DNA from: an uncultured Alphaproteobacteria bacterium
GTDB taxonomy: Bacteria; Pseudomonadota; Alphaproteobacteria; RF32; CAG-239
Assembly: GCA_944392265.1 (NCBI GenBank)
Contig: CALXWC010000009.1
Location: 1-61,036 of the forward strand
DNA: 61,036 nt
Direction: 5' to 3'
A program made the translations under genes and the position numbers. A model generated the notes under the pieces. The model searched no databases, was not told where the DNA came from, and saw only the letters and a program-made list of their open reading frames with translations. This document shows positions 36,471-45,270 of this stretch, one piece after another (position 1 is the stretch's first letter; each line of letters starts with the position of its first letter).

Positions 36471-37217
36471 TTATTCTCCTGCCATTTCGGCCTTAATAGC
36501 CGTATCATCAATTTCACGAGACAAAATGCTGGAGAACTCATCCATAAAGTTTTCCAAACGTTTGGCATATCTATCCAAATCAGAAGAAATTTTGTTATAA
36601 GCAACCACGGCCGGAATAGCGGCAATCAAACCGAAAGCGGTTGTAAACAAAGCTTCTGCAATACCCGGAGCCATAGCAGACAAAGAGTTACTTTGTGTTG
36701 CGGCAATGGCGTTAAAACTGTTAATAATACCCCAAACAGTTCCAAACAAACCAACCAAAGGAGCAACAGAACCGGTAGATGCCAAAAAGCCCAAACGTGT
36801 ATCCAAGGCATCTAACTCTTTATCCATAGATACCATCATGGCTTTTTCAATACGTTGTTGCAAAGAAACACCACGCAAACCTCTGTCTGTTTTAGATTTC
36901 AAAATATTGGTGCGTTTCCACTCACGCATAGCAGAAACAAACATGGCAGACATAGGATCTTGCGGACGATTACCGATTGAATCATATAATCTATCCAAAG
37001 AACCACCTGACCAAAATTTTTCTTCAAAATTACGAGAACGTTGCTTAACCTGACGAATGGTGCCAACTTTTTCAATAATAATTGCCCAGCACCAAACAGA
37101 GGCAAAAATCAAACCAATCATCACAACTTTGGTAATTAAGTCTGATGCCCAGACCAAATCCCACATAGACATTTCAGCGGCTTTTGTAGCAACTTCATTC
37201 AAAGCTTCTGTTTCCAT
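36471..37217 (-). CDS. tolQ: TolQ, MotA/TolQ/ExbB-family proton channel
   Basis: 248 residues with three membrane helices: one near residue 30-50 (VVMIGLIFASVWCWAIIIE) and two in the C-terminal half within GFLASTGSVAPLVGLFGTVWGIINSF and IAEALFTTAFGLIAAIPAVVAYN, the MotA/ExbB signature. It is the first gene of the tolQRA operon, with a 116-nt AT-rich region upstream separating it from the NUDIX gene. Confidence 0.94.
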   Translation of the reverse strand: METEALNEVATKAAEMSMWDLVWASDLITKVVMIGLIFASVWCWAIIIEKVGTIRQVKQRSRNFEEKFWSGGSLDRLYDSIGNRPQDPMSAMFVSAMREWKRTNILKSKTDRGLRGVSLQQRIEKAMMVSMDKELDALDTRLGFLASTGSVAPLVGLFGTVWGIINSFNAIAATQSNSLSAMAPGIAEALFTTAFGLIAAIPAVVAYNKISSDLDRYAKRLENFMDEFSSILSREIDDTAIKAEMAGE

Positions 37218-37333
37218 ATTTATATACCTTTTTTAGCTAAAAAATTAAATCTGCAAATTCTTGATTAGAAGAATTAGCATAAAATATTAAAAATTCAATT
37301 AATTATTTCTCTTTTTTCAATAGAAAATTTAAT

Positions 37334-37828
37334 CTATTTCACATAAGGCAAAGCAAAGAGAATATGAGGAGAAACCTTTCCTTGTTTTATATAGGAATTC
37401 AATTCTTCCATGTCAAACCAGCGCACATCAGCCACTTCTTTTGGCTCTATGGTTAAATCTTCTATTTTTGCTTCTGAATGCGCAAGCCACACATCAACCA
37501 TTCCGCCCCACGGGTCAGGCTCAGGGTTCTGATAAACCAAAACCGGATTTTCGATTTTCAAACCGATTTCTTCTAACGTCTCTCGTTTGGCTGCCTCTAA
37601 AGAAGTTTCTCCGGCATCAACCACTCCACCTTGAATAGACCACATGTTTGGGTCAACTTTTTTGGTCGGTAATCTTTTTTGCATCAAAAACTGACCTTTA
37701 CTGTTTTTAATCCAAACAAGTGCACAAAGATAATGTTTTTTCTGAGGGAAAAGCTGCCCACGAGGTAAAATTTCACCTGTTTTCTTCCTGTCAATGGTTA
37801 TAACATCAACAAGCTCGGTTTCACTCAT
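37334..37828 (-). CDS. NUDIX hydrolase
   Basis: 164 residues. The Nudix box GGVVDAGETSLEAAKRETLEEIGL is intact, with the catalytic REtLEEIG helix. ALVWIKNSKGQFLMQKR precedes it, and the overall pattern recalls IDI/YfcD-type Nudix proteins. The nucleotide or other diphosphate substrate is not evident. The start overlaps the ybgC stop by 1 nt, which suggests coupling. Confidence 0.85.
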   Translation of the reverse strand: MSETELVDVITIDRKKTGEILPRGQLFPQKKHYLCALVWIKNSKGQFLMQKRLPTKKVDPNMWSIQGGVVDAGETSLEAAKRETLEEIGLKIENPVLVYQNPEPDPWGGMVDVWLAHSEAKIEDLTIEPKEVADVRWFDMEELNSYIKQGKVSPHILFALPYVK

Positions 37829-38271
37829 TACAAACTCTCAATTTTGTTAACCAAGGCTTCCGGAATGCGTATCGGACGCTTTTTTGTAAGGCTGACATAA
37901 GCTAACTGTACTGTCATGGAAACAAGCAATTTGTCTTGGCAATAAATCTCTTGCTTCATTTCCAAGCGAGCACCGTTCACACTGACAACCTCGCAGGTAA
38001 CTGATAACAAATCATCCAAAATTGCCGGAGCTTTATATTCAATATTGATACCTCTAACCATAAAGCCGCACATTTCTTCAGCTTGCAAAGCTTCATGTTG
38101 GTTCACGCCCAGCGCACGAATAAATTCTGTTCTGGCTCTTTCGGCATATTTGAGATAATTAGCATAATAAACCACACCGCCGGCATCGGTATCTTCATAA
38201 TAAACACGAGCCGGAAAAGCAAAAACTTTACCAAAAAATTGTCCTTGAGGTGCCAAAACATCATAAGCCAT
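37828..38271 (-). CDS. ybgC: YbgC-type acyl-CoA thioesterase of the tol-pal cluster
   Basis: 147 residues, hotdog fold. The family motif reads RVYYEDTDAGGVVYYANYLKYAERARTEF near residues 17-45, with the catalytic Asp. YbgC proteins hydrolyse acyl-CoA or acyl-ACP and sit beside tolQ in most proteobacteria, as here except for the inserted NUDIX gene. It lies 12 nt after ruvB on the same strand. Confidence 0.9.
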   Translation of the reverse strand: MAYDVLAPQGQFFGKVFAFPARVYYEDTDAGGVVYYANYLKYAERARTEFIRALGVNQHEALQAEEMCGFMVRGINIEYKAPAILDDLLSVTCEVVSVNGARLEMKQEIYCQDKLLVSMTVQLAYVSLTKKRPIRIPEALVNKIESL

Positions 38272-38283
38272 TATTATTTCTCC

Positions 38284-39357
38284 TTAATCATTATTATCGG
38301 CTTCAATTGCCTGCAACAAGTCAAACTGTTCTGCCTGAGGACGATATTTTTTCATTCTCGGCATACCTAAATATTCACATCCTAAATCCGAAATCACACG
38401 ACCACGCGGTGTTCTTTGCAAAAATCCGAGTTTGAGCAAAAACGGCTCAATCACTTCTTCAATCGTATCACGTTCTTCTGAAAGTGCTGCCGCCAAGGTA
38501 TCCACGCCCACAGGACCGCCTCCGTAATTTTGCAAAATACAACTTAAGTATCGTCTGTCAAAAGCATCCAAACCATAATTATCAACGTCTAAACGACGCA
38601 ATGCATTATCGGCAATTTTATTATCAACGCTTTGAGCCTTGCAAACGGCACCAAAGTCACGCACACGACGAAGTAAGCGACCGGCAACACGCGGTGTTCC
38701 TCTTGAGCGTTTGGCAATTTCAATTGCTCCCGATTCGGAAATCGGCATACCTAACAAATTTGCACCACGAATAACAATTTGTTTGAGTTCCTCAGGGGTA
38801 TAAAAATCTAAACGCAGCGGAATACCGAAACGCTCGCGTAACGGAGTGGATAATAAACCTGAACGAGTGGTTGCTCCAACCAAAGTAAACGGTTGCAAGT
38901 CAATACGCACTGAGCGAGCTGAAGGCCCTTCACCGATAATCAAATCAAGCTGAAAATCTTCCATCGCCGAATAAAGCACTTCTTCAATGGCCGGATTAAG
39001 ACGATGAATTTCATCAATAAACAAGACATCATTCTTTTCTAGGTTGGTTAAAATTGCCGCCAAATCACCTGATTTTGAAATCATTGGCGCAGAAGTGGCT
39101 CGGAAATTAACCCCTAACTCTTTTGCCACAATGGAAGCCAATGTTGTTTTACCAAGCCCCGGAGGACCAAAAAGCAACACATGATCCAACGCATCACCAC
39201 GTTGTTTTGCAGCCTCAATAAAAACCTTCAAATTTTCACAAACTTGGCGTTGTCCCACAAAGTCATCCAAACTCTGTGGACGCAAGCTCACGGGCATTGC
39301 GTTTTCTTTTTCTTCTTCGGTTTCATGAGGAGAAACCAATCTTTCAGCATTCATCAT
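38284..39357 (-). CDS. ruvB: Holliday junction branch-migration helicase RuvB
   Basis: 357 residues. Walker [12 protein letters not shown] near residue 68, Walker B FIDEIHRL, sensor [18 protein letters not shown], and a C-terminal winged-helix part ([14 protein letters not shown]) give the full RuvB layout. With RuvA it drives branch migration; the hexamer acts on DNA at the junction. The stop of ruvA lies 6 nt upstream, and the operon continues into ybgC. Confidence 0.97.
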   Translation of the reverse strand: MMNAERLVSPHETEEEKENAMPVSLRPQSLDDFVGQRQVCENLKVFIEAAKQRGDALDHVLLFGPPGLGKTTLASIVAKELGVNFRATSAPMISKSGDLAAILTNLEKNDVLFIDEIHRLNPAIEEVLYSAMEDFQLDLIIGEGPSARSVRIDLQPFTLVGATTRSGLLSTPLRERFGIPLRLDFYTPEELKQIVIRGANLLGMPISESGAIEIAKRSRGTPRVAGRLLRRVRDFGAVCKAQSVDNKIADNALRRLDVDNYGLDAFDRRYLSCILQNYGGGPVGVDTLAAALSEERDTIEEVIEPFLLKLGFLQRTPRGRVISDLGCEYLGMPRMKKYRPQAEQFDLLQAIEADNND

Positions 39358-39363
39358 CTGTTA

Positions 39364-40032
39364 TTAATCTTTCTTGGCAAATTCTTTTAAGGACAAACGA
39401 ATAAGTTCTGAAACATCCGCATTTGGATTTTCACTTTGAACTTTATTAACCACTCTATATGCTTCCATACGTTGATAACCCAAGTTAATCAAGGCAGAAA
39501 TTGCATCTTCACTGTCAGCCGTATTGCTTTCCATTGCAATTAAGCTATCTTCATAAGCATTAACTTCCTGATCCGTATCCATATTAAGTTCCTTTTCAAT
39601 CTCAGAAGTTGAAGCCGTGGCTGTTACCGGAATGGTAACAATCTTATCTTTAAGTTCGGTCACAATACGCGCGGCCAACTTAGGACCGACACCGTTTGCT
39701 CTGGTAAAAGAGGCTTTATCTTGCGCTGAAATGGCTTGTGCAAGTTGCAATGGCGTCAAGGCAGAAAGGATACTCAAACAAACTTTTGCCCCCACGCCCT
39801 GCACTTTGGTTAAAGTAATAAACCATTCTTTTTCTAAAGCTGAGGCAAAACCAAATAAAGTGATGCTGTCTTCTCTAACAACAGTTTCCGTCAAAACGGA
39901 AGCACCCTCACCCACATGCAAACGAGCCAAGGTTTTAGCCGAAGCATAAACCAAGTATCCCACCCCGTTCACATCAATAATAAAATAATCTTCTCCGATG
40001 GTATCAACCACCCCACGCAATTTTGCAATCAT
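39364..40032 (-). CDS. ruvA: Holliday junction DNA helicase subunit RuvA
   Basis: 222 residues. The N-terminal OB fold (MIAKLRGVVDTIGEDYFIIDVNGVGYLVY), tandem helix-hairpin-helix motifs (VQGVGAKVCLSILSAL and ANGVGPKLAARIVTELKDK) and the C-terminal RuvB-binding domain (AISALINLGYQRMEAYRVV) are all present. It is somewhat longer than E. coli RuvA because of an acidic linker before domain III. It forms an operon with ruvB. Confidence 0.96.
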   Translation of the reverse strand: MIAKLRGVVDTIGEDYFIIDVNGVGYLVYASAKTLARLHVGEGASVLTETVVREDSITLFGFASALEKEWFITLTKVQGVGAKVCLSILSALTPLQLAQAISAQDKASFTRANGVGPKLAARIVTELKDKIVTIPVTATASTSEIEKELNMDTDQEVNAYEDSLIAMESNTADSEDAISALINLGYQRMEAYRVVNKVQSENPNADVSELIRLSLKEFAKKD

Positions 40033-40121
40033 TTTTATAAAGCCTTTTGTTTCTATAATGTTCTTATGCTATACAAATTTCCCAAGACTTACAAGCAATT
40101 TTTAACGCCTCTAAACAAAAA

Positions 40122-40149
40122 AAAACTCCGTATTTTTATACGGAGTTTT
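40122..40149. terminator. intrinsic terminator
   Basis: AAAACTCCGTAT and ATACGGAGTTTT pair perfectly with T and A runs. It ends the minus-strand gene coming from the right, so ruvAB must have its own promoter in the short spacer before 40032. Confidence 0.85.
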
Positions 40150-41299
40150 GTTTAGACAAGAGTTCTTTAAGCCAAGGTTCTTCTCTTAAGTTTTTTGTAA
40201 ATTTAACAACATACAAAACAGAATCCCTTATTGTCATGAACTCTAGATTCAAAGAATTTCTAATGTAAATTTCCATCACCCAACCGCTATCTTTTTTATA
40301 AAAATAGAAAGCGATTTTATCATTTTCAGCCCAAGCCAAACCTCCTGCATTGGGTGTCAGTTCTACGTTTTCTTCATCGTCGTCATCATTATGATACCTT
40401 TGCACAAGCCCTTGGATAATAGAATAGGCATCATCAAATATGGCATCAAAATCTTCCAATAAAGAAACAATGTTCCAATGCTTTTGTGAAATTGAAATCG
40501 AATTTTCATTTTTAACCAAAAAACGAAATATTTTATCCCAATCTGCTAAAGAAAGCTTGCTTTGATTTCTAACAAAATCAGCCAACTGAATATCACCAAG
40601 CTTGCAAGGTAAAAGACAATTGAAACGATATTCGTAACAAAGCATGATTTTCTTTTTAAAATCCAAAAGCTCTTGTTGAAGAGCTAAATAGCGTCCATTT
40701 GTCAGCGGAGAAAAACAAAGCTCTTGCGGAGTATTTAACATAGCATGTCGAATATCTCTATAGTCCTCAAAACAACGAACCATCCGAATAACATAACATC
40801 TCTTTTCCGTACAATAAGCCACAAACTCTGTTTCAGGATGATAAATAAATGCCTTTTTGCTTTTCTTTGGTTTTGCATCTGAAAACACAGCCGGTGCTTG
40901 CAGTATGAGGTCAACAACACCATTTTTATGAGGAAAGATAAGCGCATGAACAACGGCATCTTTCCCGGCAAATATTTTAATATCATCGATAGAATAATAC
41001 ATCTTTTCATATTGCCAACTTTCACACAAACCAAACTCTAAATTAAATTCAATTTGCTGAATTAAAGCATATGCCCGACGAATATTGGAATTGTTCAATA
41101 AAAAGTTATATTCTTTTTTATTCAAAATCTGCTGAACAGTCTTAAACTCTTTGCAAAAAAGCATCTGTCTTGCAAAATCTACATGCTGAACATCATTTGC
41201 CAGTTGATGATAGTGACGGAACTTATATTTGAGCACTTTGCTCAAAATACGTTGTTGTTTGTTTATACTTTCAAACAACTTTTCTAAAGTTTTTTTCAT
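40136..41299 (-). CDS. uncharacterised 387-residue protein
   Basis: Not recognised. It is soluble and lacks a signal peptide. The N-terminus is basic and helical (KKTLEKLFESINKQQRILSKVLKYKF). The middle has a strand-rich part with an acidic cluster (HNDDDDEENVELTP, about 313-326), then two strands (DKIAFYFYKKDSGWVMEIYI). Conserved Cys/Tyr pairs are visible but match no motif known to me. It sits between the HD-domain and ruvA genes with its own terminator, so it may be a lineage-specific insertion in the ruv block. Confidence 0.45.
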   Translation of the reverse strand: MKKTLEKLFESINKQQRILSKVLKYKFRHYHQLANDVQHVDFARQMLFCKEFKTVQQILNKKEYNFLLNNSNIRRAYALIQQIEFNLEFGLCESWQYEKMYYSIDDIKIFAGKDAVVHALIFPHKNGVVDLILQAPAVFSDAKPKKSKKAFIYHPETEFVAYCTEKRCYVIRMVRCFEDYRDIRHAMLNTPQELCFSPLTNGRYLALQQELLDFKKKIMLCYEYRFNCLLPCKLGDIQLADFVRNQSKLSLADWDKIFRFLVKNENSISISQKHWNIVSLLEDFDAIFDDAYSIIQGLVQRYHNDDDDEENVELTPNAGGLAWAENDKIAFYFYKKDSGWVMEIYIRNSLNLEFMTIRDSVLYVVKFTKNLREEPWLKELLSKQNSV

Positions 41300-41362
41300 A
41301 ATTATATAATTTAAGTTAATAATCAGATTATCAACTTCATTATATGTTATAAAAACGATAAT

Positions 41363-42064
41363 TCAAGCTTTTTTGTTGCCAAAATTTTCCAAAAATTCAA
41401 TCCAGTCCGGACACTCATTTTCTCTGAAAAACTCATAAAGAAAATCAAGCATAAATTGATGACGAATTTGAGCCTCTTTTTTTCCGGCATCTGTCATCAT
41501 CAAATCTTTAAGCTTGAGCAGTTTTTCAAAAAAATGATTAATAAAGTTATCTGACTTTCGATTAGGCTTTTTATATTCTTCTGCTGAAAGATTAATTTCA
41601 GGCCAAACATTTCTATCAAAGATTTGGTCTGTTCCTGAATGACATTTGGCAAGAGCATAAGCCAAGCAACGAACCGTTCCGACAGCTCCTATTGCTTCCA
41701 ACATATCTGCATCAGACACCAGCATGCCTTCTTTAGTTTTTGGGCGAATACCTTGCAAGCATTTGCTGTAGCCCATATTGGCAATTATATCACATACTTG
41801 AGCAGATGTTTGCTCATCCACGCCATTTTGTTGCATAATTTTTTTGGCATTAGTTAAGTTTTTGGCATTATCATCACCAAAGAGCTTATAGTCATCAACA
41901 TCGTGGAGAAGTGCTGCCAAAGCCACCACATCTTTATTCACATTTTCATCTTTTGCCAGTTTCATAGACAAATAATAAACACGCTCCACATGGTCAGCCC
42001 CGTGTCCGCTGTTATCTCCGTTCAAAAGATTTTGCACATCAGCCAAAACTTGTTCAAGCAACAT
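41363..42064 (-). CDS. HD-domain phosphohydrolase
   Basis: 233 residues. The HD motif lies in LAALLHDVDDYKLFG near residue 48, preceded by GADHVERVYYLS with the first His, and followed by SDADMLEAIGAVG. This resembles the small YfbR/uncharacterised HD hydrolases acting on nucleotides or phosphoesters. The gene abuts ruvC with no gap (42064/42065), so they are co-transcribed, but its own role is unknown. Confidence 0.8.
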   Translation of the reverse strand: MLLEQVLADVQNLLNGDNSGHGADHVERVYYLSMKLAKDENVNKDVVALAALLHDVDDYKLFGDDNAKNLTNAKKIMQQNGVDEQTSAQVCDIIANMGYSKCLQGIRPKTKEGMLVSDADMLEAIGAVGTVRCLAYALAKCHSGTDQIFDRNVWPEINLSAEEYKKPNRKSDNFINHFFEKLLKLKDLMMTDAGKKEAQIRHQFMLDFLYEFFRENECPDWIEFLENFGNKKA

Positions 42065-42553
42065 TTATTTCATTCCTAAAGCACGTGCGTTACGATAATT
42101 ATAATGCGTAATAGCCATTGCCAAAGCATCTGATGAGTCATTATTTTTAGGCTTACAACCGGGAAGCAAAACTTTCACCATGGTTTCGACCTGACTTTTT
42201 TCAGCGCGCCCCACACCGACAAGCGCTTTTTTCACTTTTGTCGGCTCATATTCACAAACCGGAATACCAAACAAAGCCGGCGCCATAATCACCACACCTC
42301 TGGCCATTCCGAGCTTAATGGTTGAGGTTGGGTTCTCATTCAAAAACACTTGCTCAATAGCAGCTTCTTGCGGCTGATAAGTTTCAATAACTTCTTTTAA
42401 GGTATTATGAATAACGGTCAATCTTTCTGGCAACGGAGATTTAGGATCAGTTTTAATAAAACCATCGGCAATATAGCGCAAATGATTATTCACGACTTCT
42501 ATCACGCCCCATCCTGTTGAGGACAAACTTGGGTCCAGACCTAAGATTCGCAT
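42065..42553 (-). CDS. ruvC: Holliday junction resolvase RuvC
   Basis: 162 residues. Catalytic acidic residues lie in RILGLDPSLSSTGWGV (Asp7), AAIEQVFLNENPTS (Glu) and the C-terminal NNDSSDALAMAITH (Asp pair). It cuts Holliday junctions as a dimer with RuvAB. ATG 42553 is chosen over 42559 because AAAGG lies at a suitable distance only for the later codon. Confidence 0.95.
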   Translation of the reverse strand: MRILGLDPSLSSTGWGVIEVVNNHLRYIADGFIKTDPKSPLPERLTVIHNTLKEVIETYQPQEAAIEQVFLNENPTSTIKLGMARGVVIMAPALFGIPVCEYEPTKVKKALVGVGRAEKSQVETMVKVLLPGCKPKNNDSSDALAMAITHYNYRNARALGMK

Positions 42554-42572
42554 TTCCATACCTTTCTTAAAA

Positions 42573-42602
42573 ATAAAGCGGAACCTTTAAGCTCCGCCTT
42601 AT
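42573..42602 (-). terminator. weak terminator after yebC
   Basis: AAGGCGGA and TCCGCTTT form an imperfect stem followed by TTATTTTT on the minus strand, between yebC and ruvC. Some read-through is likely. Confidence 0.5.
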
Positions 42603-42619
42603 TAACTTGTTATTCAAAA

Positions 42620-43375
42620 TTATTCAGCTTCCAAAGCTTTCAAAACTTCTTCAGAGAACTCTGCATTGTGATATACTTTTTGAACGTCATCATCGTCTTC
42701 CAAAGCATCAACAAAGTCCAAGAACTTTTGAGCTGTTTCCAAATCGGTAATATCGGTTTTAACATTAGCTTTCCAATCTAATCTGGAAGCAGAAGGAGTT
42801 CCGAATTGACCTTCCAAAACTTCGGTAACGGCAGACAAATCATCCGGCAAAGTTTCAATTTCGTGATGTTCATCATCGCTAACCACATCATTGGCACCTG
42901 CTTCCAAAGCAGCTTCAAACATTTTATCAGCTTCAGCAACAGATACCGGATATTGAATAAAGCCAATACGTTCAAAGTTAAAAGTAACAGAACCGGTTTC
43001 ACCCATAGCACCACCGCGTTTACCAAAAATGGTACGAATATTTCCGGCAGTTCTGTTTTTATTATCGGTCATTGCTTCAACAATAACGGCAACTTTACCC
43101 GGACCAAAACCTTCATAACGAGCACTTACATAATCAGCACCGCCGGCAGTTTGGCTGGCTTTGGCAATAGCACGTTCAATATTATCTTTCGGCATACTTT
43201 CAGCACGAGCAGCCTGAATAGCCAAACGCAAACGAGGGTTTTTGTCAGGTTCAGGCAAACCGCTTTTAGCGGCAATGGTAATATCTCTGGCTAATTTAGC
43301 AAAAACTTTTGCTTTTTTTGCATCTTGAGCACCTTTACGGTACATAATATTCTTAAACTGGGAGTGTCCAGACAT
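42620..43375 (-). CDS. yebC: YebC/TACO1 family translation or transcription factor
   Basis: 251 residues. It begins MSGHSQFKNIMYRKGAQDAKKAKVFAKLAR, the strongly conserved N-terminus of YebC, and has NIERAIAKASQ and AGNIRTIFGKRGGAMGETGSV later. YebC proteins help ribosomes through proline stretches and have also been called transcription regulators. ATG 43375 has AGGAG 8 nt upstream; an earlier in-frame start at 43420 is discounted. yebC-ruvC order is widely conserved. Confidence 0.95.
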   Translation of the reverse strand: MSGHSQFKNIMYRKGAQDAKKAKVFAKLARDITIAAKSGLPEPDKNPRLRLAIQAARAESMPKDNIERAIAKASQTAGGADYVSARYEGFGPGKVAVIVEAMTDNKNRTAGNIRTIFGKRGGAMGETGSVTFNFERIGFIQYPVSVAEADKMFEAALEAGANDVVSDDEHHEIETLPDDLSAVTEVLEGQFGTPSASRLDWKANVKTDITDLETAQKFLDFVDALEDDDDVQKVYHNAEFSEEVLKALEAE

Positions 43376-43483
43376 CTTTATAACTCCTAAAAAAACAAGG
43401 GTTTTCACCCTAAAAAACATAAAACTCGTGAGGAGTTATACATCAATCAGATTAGATTAGCAAGATTTTTTTAAAAGATATAA

Positions 43484-43516
43484 AAAAATACCACCTTGCC
43501 TGAAGGTGGTATTTTT
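43484..43516 (-). terminator. intrinsic terminator
   Basis: AAAAATACCACCTT and AAGGTGGTATTTTT pair perfectly, just beyond the stop of the exported DUF3108-like protein gene. Confidence 0.9.
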
Positions 43517-43517
43517 C

Positions 43518-44285
43518 TTAAGCATCCAAAATCATATAATCGACTTTTTCTTCACTCACGGACATTATTCTGATTTTAACACCGTTTATACCGATGAGTC
43601 CAGGTTTTGCCGGAAAGCTATATTCTTTAAAATCACCGGAATCTTCATCTGCAAAATCATAATATACAAACCACATTCTGTTCATACGGACACCATCAAA
43701 CTTAATATCATAACCTTTGTTTGGTTTTGTTTGTTCAATTTTTGTGGTAAACACCGGTTCAAAACGAAACTTTGGATTATTTGGAACAAACTCTTGGCTC
43801 AACACAATCAATTTTTTGTTTTTAATCATACCGGTTTTTTCATATAATTCTCCGGTTTTTGCATCACAGAGGACAACAAAATCTTCTAAATTAGTCGGAA
43901 CAAGGGTTAACTTTCTTCCTTTAACGGTTGAATAACCGATGATATCAAATGTTTGATTATTTTTATATTCGTATGGGACGGAAGCCGTACCCAAAACCAC
44001 GTTTCCGTTTGCTCTGATTTTTTCCGTAACATAATATTGTTTTTCAAAAGTTTTATCGCTCAAAAGAGAATATCCCTTAAAAGCAGTATGAGCTTCATTC
44101 AATTTAAAACTTTTTTCATTAATTTGTTCGGTTTTTACCAGCTCTGCAGCATTGTCCTTATAATCAATACCATAAGAACTAAAGCTGGCAACCCATTCTC
44201 GTCTTCCTGGCCAGACATCAACTTCCCCTGCATAAATACAAGCATTTAAGCACCACAAAGTGCATAAAATAAAAGCTTTTTTCAT
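43518..44285 (-). CDS. exported DUF3108-like protein
   Basis: 255 residues with an N-terminal export signal (MKKAFILCTLWCLNACIYA). LNAC at 13-16 could serve as a lipobox with an unusual -2 residue. The mature part is strand-rich (FKGYSLLSDKTFEKQYYVTEKI, FDIIGYSTVKGRKLTLVP, DGVRMNRMWFVYYDF) as in the DUF3108 family of periplasmic proteins. Function unknown. It is divergent from prmA. Confidence 0.6.
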   Translation of the reverse strand: MKKAFILCTLWCLNACIYAGEVDVWPGRREWVASFSSYGIDYKDNAAELVKTEQINEKSFKLNEAHTAFKGYSLLSDKTFEKQYYVTEKIRANGNVVLGTASVPYEYKNNQTFDIIGYSTVKGRKLTLVPTNLEDFVVLCDAKTGELYEKTGMIKNKKLIVLSQEFVPNNPKFRFEPVFTTKIEQTKPNKGYDIKFDGVRMNRMWFVYYDFADEDSGDFKEYSFPAKPGLIGINGVKIRIMSVSEEKVDYMILDA

Positions 44286-44375
44286 TGGTTTTCTCTTAAA
44301 AATTTTAATGTTTTCCTAATTAATATAATATATTTTATTTGAAGTAAATAACTGATTCTCAATTTGGGGAAAATG

Positions 44376-45269
44376 ATGGATAATAATAAAGACAATTGGC
44401 AAAGCCAAAAATCAGGTGCGTGTTGGCAAATTACGTTTGAAAAACAAGAAGAGTATAATGAAATTTTCACCGAGTTTTTGGAAGAATATTTCACCGTGGT
44501 CAGCTGCAACTATAATGATGACGGCACCGAACAATATGTTGCTTATCAAAATAACCACTTTGATGAAAAAGATTTTATCGATACCGCTAAACAAAGAAAC
44601 ATCACCCTTCCGCCTTATAAAAAAGAATATTTGGAAAGTCAAAATTGGCTCAAAGATTATGTAATAGAGTTTACCCCTGTTGAGGTGGAAGACTTTTTAA
44701 TCTATGGTATTCACGAAAAACAAGCTCCAAAGACCGATAAATTGGCCTTAAAAATTTATGCTGCCACGGCTTTTGGTTCCAGCCACCCGACCACACAAAG
44801 TTGCTTAAGAGCCATTAGCTGGCTCAACAAACAAAATGCCGAACACAAAAAGATTTTGGATATCGGTACCGGCTCAGGCATATTGTCTTTAGCCGCCGCC
44901 AAATTGTGGTCTGATTGCAAAATCATCGCCGTAGACATTGATGAAGAAGCCGTATGGGTCACAAGACAAAACGCTCTTGATAACAATTTACAAAACCAAT
45001 TGGAAGTAGAAGTCAGTGACGGTTATCATTCTGAGCTGATTAAAAATAACGCTCCTTATGACCTCATTTTTTCAAACATATTAGCCCGCCCCTTAATTGA
45101 AATGGCGCCCGATCTATATAAAAGCTTAAAACAAGGCGGCTATTGCATCTTGTCCGGCTTTGTTGATGAGCAAGTTGATTGGGTCATCGGAGCACACGAA
45201 CAACAAGGCTTAAAACTTGTTAAAATGTTTGAATTTGAAAACTGGCGCGCTGCAATAATGGAGAAATAA
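44376..45269 (+). CDS. prmA: ribosomal protein L11 methyltransferase
   Basis: About 298 residues. SAM motif I ILDIGTGSGILSLAAAKL near 165, acidic IIAVDIDEEAV, and the catalytic NILARPL motif near 230 match PrmA; KLALKIYAATAFGSSHPTTQSCL precedes the Rossmann fold. The N-terminal domain (1-110) is the L11-binding part and is diverged. It trimethylates ribosomal protein L11. Two adjacent ATGs (44373, 44376) are possible; GGGGA is 5 nt before the second. The next gene follows after 1 nt. Confidence 0.9.
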   Translation: MDNNKDNWQSQKSGACWQITFEKQEEYNEIFTEFLEEYFTVVSCNYNDDGTEQYVAYQNNHFDEKDFIDTAKQRNITLPPYKKEYLESQNWLKDYVIEFTPVEVEDFLIYGIHEKQAPKTDKLALKIYAATAFGSSHPTTQSCLRAISWLNKQNAEHKKILDIGTGSGILSLAAAKLWSDCKIIAVDIDEEAVWVTRQNALDNNLQNQLEVEVSDGYHSELIKNNAPYDLIFSNILARPLIEMAPDLYKSLKQGGYCILSGFVDEQVDWVIGAHEQQGLKLVKMFEFENWRAAIMEK

Positions 45270-45270
45270 T